DNA of 64,000 bases from Paenibacillus agricola (GCF_011440305.1 NZ_JAAOIW010000004.1:186001-250000); one strand, 5' to 3'; shown: positions 24,125 through 33,529, counted from the first letter of the stretch. Program-made: numbers and translations. The notes: generated by a model from the letters alone, not told the origin.

Positions 24125-24532
24125 TTATCTGAAACTGCGCTTCCACTGATAGTATAGAAAGCAGCCTACGCAATAACCGCAAATAGCGATAAAAGCAGCT
24201 ACTGCGACCATGCCAGCAAATATATAACCCGCGATAGAGCTCGAATTGATACCAAAGCAGATGACTGAAATGGATAACAAGGTTACAGCAATCGAGTTAT
24301 TGAAGCGCAGCAATTCTTGGGATTCCGTAGACGCCCCACTAATCCTTTTTGTTAAGAAGGGCTTAGCAATAGCAACAAATAGGTTGGCGCGGATTCCCAG
24401 CACCATTGGTAAAACTTCAATAATCCATAGCAGGGCAATTAACAAAGGCTCCTGTAATAATATTGCACAAAGGACGAATAGCACTATGCCTACCTGGTTA
24501 GCACGGACATAAGGAATCGGTATCTCTTTCAT
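24125..24532 (-). CDS. DUF4395 membrane protein
   Basis: A 135-aa protein with four predicted membrane helices. It starts with IPYVRANQVGIV and ends with ICGYCVGCFLYYQW, the Cys pair near the end being the hallmark of DUF4395 proteins, some of which are fused to thioredoxin-like domains in other species. ATG 24530-24532 lies behind GGAAGG; a GTG at 24542-24544 is an alternative. It follows topB by 14 bp and is probably co-transcribed. The function is unknown; a redox role is a guess from the Cys motif. Confidence 0.75.
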   Translation of the reverse strand: MKEIPIPYVRANQVGIVLFVLCAILLQEPLLIALLWIIEVLPMVLGIRANLFVAIAKPFLTKRISGASTESQELLRFNNSIAVTLLSISVICFGINSSSIAGYIFAGMVAVAAFIAICGYCVGCFLYYQWKRSFR

Positions 24533-24546
24533 TAATCCTTCCACCT

Positions 24547-26967
24547 CTACTTCATAGATAAATCCGGAGCCAAAGTAAGCTCGCCGGTATTTCGGTTTGC
24601 CAGATACAGCCGGGCTTGCTGCGAATTGCCGTTTTCATCGACCAACGGGATAGGCGCGGTATTGCCCCGCTCGATTAGAGAGCGGGCATCTGCTTCAGAC
24701 AGCGAGGCGCCGAGGCTGTCCTTCCAGATCACAAAGCCGCATCCGGCTTTGTAGGCTGTGCAGCCATAGCCGCGCTTGCCGGCTATGATGCGCCCGGTGC
24801 AGCCGCTGCGCGGGCAAGCCGCGAGGCTGGCGCGCGTCGCGAGCGCGCTGCTTTGCGGCGGCGCGGGCTCGCCTGCGGCTGGCGCAGCGCTGCTGCGCTT
24901 AGCGCGCGGCGGCTTTGCCGCCGTGCTCGCTCCACGCGTGCGCACCGCTGCTTCGCCGCTTGCGCTAGCCGTGCTCGCTCCTCGCGTGCGCACTGCTGCT
25001 TCGCCGCTTACGCTAGCCGTGCTCGCTCCTCGCGTGCGCGTCGGTGCTTCGCCAGCGGCCGCACCGCTGCGCTTGCGCACAGGCTTCGCCGCACCAGCGG
25101 GCGCAGCCGTGCTCTCGAAGGCTTCCTTCGCCGCCTTCGACTGCACACGAACCTTATCGATGATCAGGTTCGTAAACTTCTTCACGTTTTCCATAAACGT
25201 TTCGTCAGAGGCAGAGCCACGGGCAATTTCATTGAGCCTGCGCTCCCATTGCCCCGTCATCTCGGGCGATGTCAGCAGATCGACACCTGCCGAGCGGATG
25301 AGCTCTACTGCCATTCGCCCTTTTTGCGAAATAACAATCCGCTTGCCTTGCATTGTAATATACTCCACCTGCTTCAGGCGCTCAATGACCGAGGCTCGCG
25401 TGGCCGGGGTGCCAAGACCTGAATCCTTCATCGCATCACGCAGCTCTTCATCCTCCACCTGCTTGCCTGCACCCTCCATAGCTTTCAGCAAGGTGCCTTC
25501 CGTATAAGACTTCGGTGGTTGTGTCTCCTTCTCCTTCGCCGCAACCTTCGCGCATTTTACAGCTTCCGCTGCCTTCAAGCTAAAAGGTGTCGTAATCTCC
25601 TCCTCTGCCACTTCGTCGTCGTCCGTCTTCTCCGCCTTGCCGCGAGGCGTCGGCTTTGCCTTCTTTTGGTCGGAATAAATGATTTTCCAGCCAATTGACA
25701 GCAGCTGCTTGATGGTGCTCTTGAACATTTCCCGCTCAACCTCGGTCAAAACAGTATGAATTTTATATTCCGCAGGCGGATAAAACTGTGCCAAAAACCT
25801 GCGAACTACCAAATCATAAATTTGCTGTTCATCGGCTGAAAGCCCGCTGGCTTTTTTATGTGTTGGTAAAATCGCGTGATGGTCCTCAACCTTTGTCGGA
25901 TTACAGATGCTCCGATTATTTTTGTGCACAAGGCGTTTGTCTGCCTGTTCCGCAAGGTCGCCATAGGAGGTTCCGCGCAGCTGGTCCAATGCCCGGTGCA
26001 TTTCCGGAATATTCGCTTCGGTTACATAGTTCGAATTCGTTCTTGGGTAGCTAATTACCTTATGCTTCTCATAAAGCGCTTGGGCGGTGTCCAGCGTTTT
26101 TTTGGCGGAAAAACCAAGCTTGGCATTAGCTTCCCGCTGCAAAAGCGTCAAATCATATAGCTTGAACGGATACTCCTTCGTATCCTTTACCTCGTAGCTG
26201 GCAATTTTGCCGATTTTGCCCTTCACCTTTTCCACAATTGCATTAGCCTTCGCCGGGTCGGTCAGCCGCTCACCCTGCCACATGCCTTTATACTCGCTTT
26301 CATCCTGCTTAAACAAGGCCTCCACATCATAAAATTTAGCGGAGCTGAACGCCTCAATCTCTTTTTGCCGGTCATATAAAATTGCCAGCACTGGCGTCTG
26401 GACACGCCCCACAGACAACAGCACCTGATGCTTGGTTGTAAAAGCACGCGAGCCATTCATCCCAATGAGCCAATCTGCCTCACTGCGGACGCGGGCTGCC
26501 TTGGTCAAGTTCTCATATTCTACTCCCTCACGAAGCTCGGCAAAGCCTTTACGAATGGTCTCGGGCGTCAAATCCGAAATCCAAAGCCGCTTAACCGGCT
26601 GCTTCAGCTTCAAATGCCGCTGGATCAAGGAAAAAATATGCTGTCCCTCACGCCCAGCATCACAAGCATTAACAAGCTTCTCGCTACGCTTGGCCAGCTC
26701 CCCAATCTGCTTGAGCTGATCCTTGGTCCTAGCGTTTGGAATGAGCTTAAATGCATCCGGTATAATCGGCAGATCATTAAAATTCCATTTTTTATATTTA
26801 TCATCATAAGCATCCGGCTCGGCCAAACCGATCAAATGCCCGATCGCCCAAGTTATAATATAGTGCTCGCCTTCTATATAAGTTCTGAAGTTCTTAGCCT
26901 TTGGGTCGATGGCGGCAGCAATATTGCGGCCCATGTCGGGTTTCTCAGCTATAATTAACGTTTTAAT
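24547..26967 (-). CDS. topB: DNA topoisomerase III, probable ATT start
   Basis: An 806-aa type IA topoisomerase that relaxes and decatenates DNA. With the start at ATT 26965-26967 the N-terminus reads KTLIIAEKPDMGRNIAAA, including the Toprim Glu8. The first conventional ATG (26932-26934) would remove that residue. NACDAGREGQ (about 101-110) holds the Toprim metal acids and ISYPRTNSNY the catalytic Tyr307. The C-terminus has a low-complexity Ala/Arg/Thr segment with 16-residue repeats, then a zinc-ribbon-like CPRSGCTGRI...YGCTAYKAGCGF. No ATG, GTG or TTG lies between the upstream in-frame TAA and the ATT; GGGAG is 10 bases before it. Confidence 0.9.
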   Translation of the reverse strand: MKTLIIAEKPDMGRNIAAAIDPKAKNFRTYIEGEHYIITWAIGHLIGLAEPDAYDDKYKKWNFNDLPIIPDAFKLIPNARTKDQLKQIGELAKRSEKLVNACDAGREGQHIFSLIQRHLKLKQPVKRLWISDLTPETIRKGFAELREGVEYENLTKAARVRSEADWLIGMNGSRAFTTKHQVLLSVGRVQTPVLAILYDRQKEIEAFSSAKFYDVEALFKQDESEYKGMWQGERLTDPAKANAIVEKVKGKIGKIASYEVKDTKEYPFKLYDLTLLQREANAKLGFSAKKTLDTAQALYEKHKVISYPRTNSNYVTEANIPEMHRALDQLRGTSYGDLAEQADKRLVHKNNRSICNPTKVEDHHAILPTHKKASGLSADEQQIYDLVVRRFLAQFYPPAEYKIHTVLTEVEREMFKSTIKQLLSIGWKIIYSDQKKAKPTPRGKAEKTDDDEVAEEEITTPFSLKAAEAVKCAKVAAKEKETQPPKSYTEGTLLKAMEGAGKQVEDEELRDAMKDSGLGTPATRASVIERLKQVEYITMQGKRIVISQKGRMAVELIRSAGVDLLTSPEMTGQWERRLNEIARGSASDETFMENVKKFTNLIIDKVRVQSKAAKEAFESTAAPAGAAKPVRKRSGAAAGEAPTRTRGASTASVSGEAAVRTRGASTASASGEAAVRTRGASTAAKPPRAKRSSAAPAAGEPAPPQSSALATRASLAACPRSGCTGRIIAGKRGYGCTAYKAGCGFVIWKDSLGASLSEADARSLIERGNTAPIPLVDENGNSQQARLYLANRNTGELTLAPDLSMK
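24920..25062 (-). repeat. 48-bp tandem repeats inside topB
   Basis: Three copies (24920-24967, 24968-25015, 25016 to about 25062; the third diverges) encode the 16-residue unit GEAAVRTRGASTASAS. They lie in the disordered basic linker before the C-terminal zinc ribbon, and the stretch is markedly GC-richer than its surroundings. Confidence 0.8.
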
Positions 26968-27048
26968 ATCGATTTCGCTCCCTTACACCTACAAGGTCAT
27001 GCTGAGCCCATCGTATCGGAAAATAGACGGCTTGTAAACATCAACCAA

Positions 27049-27083
27049 CAAAAAACCATCTGGAAAGCTCGCCAGACGGTTCT
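27049..27083 (-). terminator. Terminator after the coiled-coil gene
   Basis: On the minus strand AACCGTCTGG pairs with CCAGATGGTT around CGAGCTTT, followed by TTTTTGTTGG. It ends the 27112-27342 gene and separates it from topB. Confidence 0.75.
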
Positions 27084-27111
27084 AATCTAAACGAATCTCT
27101 TAGCATTTCCC

Positions 27112-27342
27112 CTAAGTATGATAACTGCCTGTTGGCTCATTAAGCACCCATTCCAGCAGCGTTACCATCGACTCAAGCTGTTCGGCTCTTGCCCGGAGCA
27201 TATGGGCTCTTGTTTCATTTCCTGGGTCTGCCTGGGCACCTTTCTCCACTTCCGGTTCTGCTAATTTCAATTGGGCCTCTGCTGATTTGAGCTGTACCGT
27301 CAGCTCGTTTAGCTTTCTTTTGATTTGATTTTCGGTTCTCAT
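27112..27342 (-). CDS. Small coiled-coil protein (76 aa)
   Basis: A 76-aa soluble, highly charged protein predicted to be an antiparallel coiled coil (NQIKRKLNELTVQLKSAEAQL, then AHMLRARAEQLESMVTLLEWVL). No known family. It starts 12 bp after the response-regulator stop, reads in the same direction, and ends at its own terminator, so it is the third gene of the kinase-regulator operon. A role in that signalling complex is possible but not shown. The GGAGAACAGAGC site precedes ATG 27342. Confidence 0.6.
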   Translation of the reverse strand: MRTENQIKRKLNELTVQLKSAEAQLKLAEPEVEKGAQADPGNETRAHMLRARAEQLESMVTLLEWVLNEPTGSYHT

Positions 27343-27354
27343 GCTCTGTTCTCC

Positions 27355-28107
27355 TCACATTAGATTAGCTACTGTGCCTGTGACCCGCACCTCGCCGCCC
27401 ATTTTTTCTATCGATGCTACAAGTCCTTTAACTGTTTTAGAAGTCACCGTTTCCAATTGGGTCAGCTCCACAAACCGGAAGGATACCTTTAAATGGGGCT
27501 CGCTGGAAAAGGCTTGGATAACATCCTTCATTTCACTAGCTAAGGCTGCGTCTAATTGTTTATAAATGGCTATCAAATACCAGCCGTTTTCTTTTTCCAC
27601 AGTAAATGGCACTATGCTTACAGGCTCAAGCGGTACAGATTCTGCACTTTGCGATGCTTCCAAGCCGTTGAGTTGGCCACTACTTTCTGCTGTTGCTAGC
27701 TCTTCCCGCGCTGGTATAAAGACGGTCTTTCCGACGATTTCTTCAGGCAATTGCAGCACCTTGTTGATCTTTTCCAATATGACCTTCTCGGTAACAGGTT
27801 TTATCACATACTGCTTAGCGCCCAGCTTAACAGCCTCGAACACACTGCTTTTTTGGTCAATCGCGCTAACAATAATAATATTTGCCAACGGATCCATAAG
27901 TATAATTTTTTTGATGGCCTCCAAGCCATTTACTCTTGGCATCGTAATATCCATCGTTACCAGATCGGGCTCTGTCCGCACATATTCTGAATAGGCTTGA
28001 ACACCATCACTCGCTTCACCTACAACCTGATGGCCGGCGTTTTCCAATATATACTTTAAATTACGGCGCATTAGGCTCGAATCATCGACAATAAGAATTT
28101 TGGCCAT
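27355..28107 (-). CDS. Response regulator: CheY receiver plus STAS-like domain
   Basis: A 250-aa protein. Residues 1-120 are a CheY-type receiver: acidic pocket D8/D9, phospho-acceptor D53 (VTMDITMPRVNG), the Ser of IIIVSAID and the Lys of YVIKPV. A linker (about 130-160) leads to an ~85-residue C-terminal domain (VSIVPFTVEKENGWYLIAIYKQLDAA... to VTSKTVKGLVASIEKMGGEVRVTG) whose alternating strands and helices look STAS-like rather than DNA-binding. So output is probably by protein contact. It lies 31 bp after the kinase gene and is its likely partner. ATG 28107. Confidence 0.8.
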   Translation of the reverse strand: MAKILIVDDSSLMRRNLKYILENAGHQVVGEASDGVQAYSEYVRTEPDLVTMDITMPRVNGLEAIKKIILMDPLANIIIVSAIDQKSSVFEAVKLGAKQYVIKPVTEKVILEKINKVLQLPEEIVGKTVFIPAREELATAESSGQLNGLEASQSAESVPLEPVSIVPFTVEKENGWYLIAIYKQLDAALASEMKDVIQAFSSEPHLKVSFRFVELTQLETVTSKTVKGLVASIEKMGGEVRVTGTVANLM

Positions 28108-28138
28108 CTATTGGTCTCCCCCTAAATGTATCATTATT

Positions 28139-31084
28139 TCAATCGGAATAATTTTCACTCATCAGCACAAGCCTGATCCCCATTTGGCTATGGGCTTGCC
28201 CACTGGACAATTCAGAAGTCCATATCTCGGCTGACGGATAGGTAAGTGCTGCCGTAAGAGCGGCAACAGTGACAGGCGGATCGATTTTGACATAAGGATC
28301 ATAATCCTCGAACGCGGCCAGCGAGTTGCCCACAATCGTATTGACGGCTTCCGCCATGGCATCCTCCCTATCGCAGGACTTGATCTCTTGACCCTGAGTG
28401 CCCCCGATAAGAAGCTGCTGAAATAGCCGGTTGGCCGTACCCTCATCTGCTGTCAGCACGAACAAGCCTTTTAAGGTTCCCTTTAATTTAACATAAGCTG
28501 TAACCGGAAGCAGCATTAGCTTGCCGGCTGGATCACTGCGCAGGTCCTGCTTGTAGACCCACTCCTCCTCCTCCATCGCCTCATTGAGGTAGGAAACGGT
28601 CTTTTGGAGCAACGGCTGCATAAGATCAGGTACAGCTAGATTTGGAATATCTTTCATCTCCATATAGGGAATACGGATAATAAATTTCGTACTGGTACCC
28701 GGAAGTGTTACAACCTCAATGGAGCCACCCAGCTCATCCGTCTCTGCGCGGACTGCAGTTAACCCAATCCCTCTGCCTGATAATTCCGTAATTTGGTCGT
28801 TTGTCGATAGCTCCTCGCGGAATATAAGCTGGCTAATCGCTTCCATCGTCATATGCTGTAATTGAGCCTCTGTGACAATCCCTTTATCCAACGCTTTCTT
28901 CATGACCTTGTCCAAATCCAGCCCATTCCCGTCGTCTTCCAGCTCAATGATGATATGCTCCTGCTCGATAAAAGCAGCACATCGCAGATTGCCCGCTGGC
29001 TGCTTACCAACAGCAGCCCGATCTTCCGGCGTTTCGATACCGTGGTCTACCATATTGCGAATGATATGGATAAGCGAACGCGCTAAGGGGTGGTAGGTTC
29101 CATAATCGACGTAAAAGTCGCCCCCCTCAATCGTAAATGGCTTAATTTCTTTATCATTGCGCTCTGCCAAGCTAACCGCATAATCGGGATACATTCTCAG
29201 CAGCTCGGTAAACGGCTTATGGCGCAGGCGGCGAAGCTCGGGAACCAGCTTACGGGATTGGAGCGGGTCCAGCTCCTCAAGAATGAGATCTTCAATTTTA
29301 ATGAGCTGCTCCTTGTCAATAATAAGCACATCGCGCCGCTCAGCCATCGACTCACCTAAGGTAGTGCTTAAAATATCGATATCGGTTTCCGTCCAGGCTT
29401 TAGGGTTCAAGGCTTGCATCCGTTCTGCTAAGATCCGCGGTGTCAAAGCCTCCTCGTCCTCATGCATCCAAACTGAAAGCTGGTCTTCTGCCTGGTGTAA
29501 CTCCTTAACGGTATGGACAAGATTAAATATAGCGAAATTCCCTTTATATGTATGTAATTCGCGGTAAAGCTCGGAAAGAATGGTTTCCATTGGCTTATTC
29601 GAGATTAGCAATTCGGGAATTTCATGGTCGCAAAACGATTCATAATCGGCAAGGCATTCTGTAAAATCCTTATAATGGCCAACAATGCTTACGACCATTT
29701 TCAATCTTTTGCTTTCCTCCTCCATCAGCTGCTCCAGCCGTCGTGTCTCGGTTATATCTGTAAGGATGACCATCATCGTCTTCTGCATTAGAGCGGCGCC
29801 TTCGTGCTGGAGCTCCTCCGTCAAAAGCTTGTATTCAAAATGGATCACTTTATTATGCAATTGCATTTCCTCGGTAAGCAGCCCCAAATAAAGCTCAATC
29901 TGAAATTCCTCGGGCTCTTCAAAAATTTTCAGTAGCAGCTCGCGCAGGAACGCAATCTCGCTATCCTCCTTTAATAGTAGCTCGGGAAATAGCTGGTTGG
30001 CAATATCGGCTTGTAGCATATCACGGCATTCAGCGCTATATTCGGAATGGATCAACAAATTGCTGCCAAAGCTCAGGAAGCCTTGGCCCGCATTGTCCAG
30101 CAGCCTGCGGACGGATTGCTCCTTAGCTCGTACCAGCTCTTGGGTATTCCTGATCATCGCCTGAGAGCCTTCGAGCGTTTCATTTTGCGCCTCCAGCTCT
30201 TCTTTCTGCGCTTCCAGCTCCTCTTGGTGTGCTTTCAATAATTCAGTTTGCTTGCGCGCTGTTTCGAGGTATCCCCGAATATTGGTCACAATTTTGTTGG
30301 CTTCCTCAGCAATTTCCAAGGTTTCCACATAGGGACGGTCCAGTTGAATACCTTTCTCCATGAAGACGGCTGCATCCTCAGAAGCAACCTTGCGGATTCG
30401 GTCACGCAATTGCTTCAGCGGGCGGACCATCGGAACGGTCAAATATTTGCATAACAAATAATTGATCAGGAAAGACAAGGACCCAAGTGCTACAATACAT
30501 GCAGTGATCAGCCATAATATCTGCACCATCAGCGGTGGATAGATACCAGCAATGACACTGCCCACCTCTCGTCCCTCTGCATCCATTAACGGGATCGTTA
30601 ATTCGGTGCTAAAATACTGGATAAGCCATTGGTTCCATGGCAATGAAGAAGGTTCTGTCAGCAAGGCGACACGCTCCGGGCTTTCGTAAAGGATACGGCT
30701 TTGTGCTGTAATTTTGAAAGTAACTGTATAAATTTCTCTCATTGGATCACTGGATTTATCAATAAAAGGAAACCGATATCGTGTTCTTTCGTTTTTTTGC
30801 AGCACATCTAACCATGCCTTGCCAGCCAGCGTATCTGTGGATAGCTGTTCAAGGCTTTGTATGGATTGCTCTCCCAAGAAGGATGGGGCATTCATTTCAC
30901 GGGCTACGGACTTGGCAACCAGCTGCGAGCCGAGCTGGGATAAGGGCTGCATCAGCCATAATAAGATGAGAACGATCATGGCACTAAAAATAAGAATCGT
31001 AAACAAGGTGGAAACATTCATCAGCCGCCTGATTAGTCTTTTTAGGCTTCTTCCTTGATAGGATTTTTCCAATGTGCAACACAA
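28139..31084 (-). CDS. CheA-like membrane kinase with Hpt and CheX-like phosphatase domain
   Basis: A 981-aa sensor. Membrane helices lie at about 25-46 and 186-212, flanking an extracellular domain (about 50-180). A HAMP-like stretch (about 213-270), a Glu/Gln coiled coil (about 275-325) and a PAS-like domain (about 330-445) follow. The Hpt domain has phospho-acceptor His511 in HTYKGN. The CheA-type ATPase has HIIRNMVDHG (N box, 673-682), DDGNGLD (717-723) and GRGIGL (770-775). The C-terminal domain (about 855-978) contains E912-A-V-N915 in AEAVNTIVGNS, the ExxN catalytic motif of CheX/CheC phosphatases. So kinase and phosphatase activities are in one chain. The start (TTG 31084) is uncertain; ATG 31021 is an alternative. 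Confidence 0.8.
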   Translation of the reverse strand: MCCTLEKSYQGRSLKRLIRRLMNVSTLFTILIFSAMIVLILLWLMQPLSQLGSQLVAKSVAREMNAPSFLGEQSIQSLEQLSTDTLAGKAWLDVLQKNERTRYRFPFIDKSSDPMREIYTVTFKITAQSRILYESPERVALLTEPSSLPWNQWLIQYFSTELTIPLMDAEGREVGSVIAGIYPPLMVQILWLITACIVALGSLSFLINYLLCKYLTVPMVRPLKQLRDRIRKVASEDAAVFMEKGIQLDRPYVETLEIAEEANKIVTNIRGYLETARKQTELLKAHQEELEAQKEELEAQNETLEGSQAMIRNTQELVRAKEQSVRRLLDNAGQGFLSFGSNLLIHSEYSAECRDMLQADIANQLFPELLLKEDSEIAFLRELLLKIFEEPEEFQIELYLGLLTEEMQLHNKVIHFEYKLLTEELQHEGAALMQKTMMVILTDITETRRLEQLMEEESKRLKMVVSIVGHYKDFTECLADYESFCDHEIPELLISNKPMETILSELYRELHTYKGNFAIFNLVHTVKELHQAEDQLSVWMHEDEEALTPRILAERMQALNPKAWTETDIDILSTTLGESMAERRDVLIIDKEQLIKIEDLILEELDPLQSRKLVPELRRLRHKPFTELLRMYPDYAVSLAERNDKEIKPFTIEGGDFYVDYGTYHPLARSLIHIIRNMVDHGIETPEDRAAVGKQPAGNLRCAAFIEQEHIIIELEDDGNGLDLDKVMKKALDKGIVTEAQLQHMTMEAISQLIFREELSTNDQITELSGRGIGLTAVRAETDELGGSIEVVTLPGTSTKFIIRIPYMEMKDIPNLAVPDLMQPLLQKTVSYLNEAMEEEEWVYKQDLRSDPAGKLMLLPVTAYVKLKGTLKGLFVLTADEGTANRLFQQLLIGGTQGQEIKSCDREDAMAEAVNTIVGNSLAAFEDYDPYVKIDPPVTVAALTAALTYPSAEIWTSELSSGQAHSQMGIRLVLMSENYSD

Positions 31085-31294
31085 TCCTTTTTTAGATAGT
31101 CCAGTTGAACTAATTTTGTTGTTTGTCCTATGTATTGTAATACGAAATGATACTACGTTATCTTAAGTTTTCATTAAATGCAGCTAATTTCTGTTTAAGT
31201 TTGTCAATTCCGTGCAATTCTTGAAGCAATAGCTAATAGGCACCTACCCTTTTCTGAAGGTTTTCGTCTCTCAACCTAACTCCCGAAATAGACG

Positions 31295-31324
31295 TTGCCA
31301 AACATTTAAGCGTTATGATATGAT
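31295..31324 (+). promoter_or_regulatory. Sigma-A promoter of helD
   Basis: TTGCCA (31295-31300), 18 bases, TATGAT (31319-31324). The start of transcription near 31331 leaves about 40 bases to the TTG start. The rest of the divergent gap 31085-31294 holds no gene. Confidence 0.55.
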
Positions 31325-31371
31325 ATAAGATCGTGAAATCAGAAGTATTCGGAAAGAGCGGAGGTTATTTC

Positions 31372-33525
31372 TTGGAAATCAGTGTGCAAAACGCGTATGA
31401 CGAAGAAATGAAACGTTTGGAAGACACATTCACCGAGATTAACCGACAGCTGGCGGAGCTTAAAAACATACCGCCCTACACAGGACATGACCATACAGAA
31501 CAGGTTCTTGATTCGATCCGCGACTCGCGGCGGCGCAGCCTGGCTGTAGCCCAGACAGAGCCTTATTTTGGCAGGCTGGATTTTCAAGAAGCGGGGCAGG
31601 AGCAGCCCACTCCCCTCTACATCGGCAAGGTCGGGGTCGAGAAGGACACCACGCTGCAGCTGCTCGTAGTCGATTGGCGCGCCCCGGTTGCTTCGTTGTT
31701 CTATTCCTATACAGGAGGGCTGGACCCGGTTGAATATGATTCACCCGATGGGCTTGTAGCGGGCCTGGTCTACCTGAAGCGAAATCTGGTCATACGCAAA
31801 CAAATCCTGCAGCGTGTGGTAGATACGTTCGACCGTACCGGCAATAACATGGCAGTAACGGATGAATTCCTGCTCTACCGCTTGGGAGAGAACAAAGACA
31901 ATAAGCTGCGGGATATTGTATCGACGATCCAATCCGAGCAGGATTCGATTATACGTGCTGTGAAGAATAGCGCTATGCTTATTCAAGGGGTCGCAGGCAG
32001 TGGGAAAACAACGGTTGCTTTGCATCGGCTTGCTTACCTGTTATATCAATACCGCGACCAGGTTCGCGCTGAACGGATGATCATATTTGCACCCAACCGG
32101 ATGTTTCTTGATTATATATCTGGTGTATTACCTGAGCTTGGTGTTGGCGATATCCAGCAAACCACCTTTGCGGATTGGGCACTTGAGCTGTTGGAGCAGG
32201 AGGTTAAGCTCGTCGATCCCGTGGAGCAATTGCGCTACTGGTTCCAAACCGGCCCAGCGCGCCCCATCATGGATGATTCGGCCGCCGGTCGTTTTAAAGG
32301 CTCGGTTCGCTTTATGCAATGGCTAGAGCAGGCAATAGGGCAATACGAGGCTTCGGCTGCTCCTAAGACGGACTTCAGCCCTTGGGCTGGCGCCAAGCTA
32401 AGCCAGCAAACGATGCAGGAATGGTACGATGTGGAGTATAGATTCGAGCCTTTAATGAAGCGACGCGATCGGGTGCTTGCCCGCGTCAAGCGTTGGCTGG
32501 AGATGGAGCTGGACAAAGTTTGGGAGACCAGCTTAAAGAAGGACTATAAGAAGAACGGCTCTGCTAGGCTTCGTGAGTTTACCAAAAGCTGGATGGGTTA
32601 CACGCCCTTCTCCTTTTATAAGGAGCTGTTCCAAACCGCAAGCAAGGCGAAGTTCCTCACGGCAGAGCTTTACAATGAAATTCCACAGGAACTGCTTGCT
32701 TCCACGGAAGCGCTTCTTAAGAAAAAACGGGTGATGCCTGAAGACTTGGCTGCCCTCTTGTATATTCGCAGCAAATTTGTTGGGATTCATGGAGATCTTA
32801 CCTTTGACCATACCGTTATTGATGAAGCACAGGACTTTTCGCCCTTCCAGGTGGCTTTGTTAAATCTGCATACACGTAACCAATCTTTTACGATCCTTGG
32901 GGACCTGTCACAAGGCATACATGCGTATATGGGCATTCGGAAGTGGGAGGAATTTACAGCTCTTTTCGAAGAGGGAAAAACCGCCTATTTCCAATTAAAC
33001 CGCAGCTATCGGTCCACCTTGGAAATCATATATTTCGCCAATGAAGTGCTAAAGCTTGGGCTAGAGCAGCCAGTGGCTTTGGCAGTTCCTGTATTCCGCA
33101 GCGGGGACGCCGTGAATATCGTACAAGTGGAAGAAGCGGCGTTGATCCCTTCTCTGATTGCAGCTATCCATAAGCTTCAGACGGGGGATATTACAACCGT
33201 TGCCGTTCTGGCGCGAACCGAGGCGCGGAGTGAGGCTTTATTCAAACAGCTAAACGCCGCTGGCTTGCCTGTGAATTTGATCTCGGCTGGCCAGCAGCAT
33301 TATGAAGGTGGCATTTCTATCGTGCCGACGTTTATGTCCAAAGGCCTGGAATTTGATGCCGTTATGATTATGGATGTCGACGGCCTGAATTATCCGGCCA
33401 CCGAGCAAGACGCCAAGCTGCTTTATGTTGGCTGTACCAGGGCGCTTCATTCTTTGCAGCTTTGGCATACTGCTACAGCTTCGCCCTTGATTGAGACGAT
33501 CCAAGGTGATTTTGTAGTCCGTTAA
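31372..33525 (+). CDS. helD: HelD-type RNA-polymerase-associated helicase
   Basis: A 717-aa superfamily 1 (UvrD/Rep-like) ATPase. By family, HelD binds RNA polymerase and strips it from nucleic acid for recycling. An N-terminal coiled coil (AYDEEMKRLEDTFTEINRQLAEL, split) is followed by Walker A AGSGKTT (about 208-214), Walker B VIDEAQD, QLNRSYRS (motif IV) and the C-terminal ...FMSKGLEFDAVMIMDVDG and YVGCTRALH motifs. TTG 31372 follows GGAGG at seven bases; the GTG at 31333 has no site. Monocistronic, ending at the hairpin 33530-33592. Confidence 0.9.
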   Translation: MEISVQNAYDEEMKRLEDTFTEINRQLAELKNIPPYTGHDHTEQVLDSIRDSRRRSLAVAQTEPYFGRLDFQEAGQEQPTPLYIGKVGVEKDTTLQLLVVDWRAPVASLFYSYTGGLDPVEYDSPDGLVAGLVYLKRNLVIRKQILQRVVDTFDRTGNNMAVTDEFLLYRLGENKDNKLRDIVSTIQSEQDSIIRAVKNSAMLIQGVAGSGKTTVALHRLAYLLYQYRDQVRAERMIIFAPNRMFLDYISGVLPELGVGDIQQTTFADWALELLEQEVKLVDPVEQLRYWFQTGPARPIMDDSAAGRFKGSVRFMQWLEQAIGQYEASAAPKTDFSPWAGAKLSQQTMQEWYDVEYRFEPLMKRRDRVLARVKRWLEMELDKVWETSLKKDYKKNGSARLREFTKSWMGYTPFSFYKELFQTASKAKFLTAELYNEIPQELLASTEALLKKKRVMPEDLAALLYIRSKFVGIHGDLTFDHTVIDEAQDFSPFQVALLNLHTRNQSFTILGDLSQGIHAYMGIRKWEEFTALFEEGKTAYFQLNRSYRSTLEIIYFANEVLKLGLEQPVALAVPVFRSGDAVNIVQVEEAALIPSLIAAIHKLQTGDITTVAVLARTEARSEALFKQLNAAGLPVNLISAGQQHYEGGISIVPTFMSKGLEFDAVMIMDVDGLNYPATEQDAKLLYVGCTRALHSLQLWHTATASPLIETIQGDFVVR

Positions 33526-33529
33526 AAAA

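Noticed and set aside
24776-25507. 243-aa Ala/Arg-rich frame opposite topB
   Set aside because: It is the antisense of the GC-rich topB repeat tail, and its composition follows from that. A second such frame (24853-25422) is rejected for the same reason.
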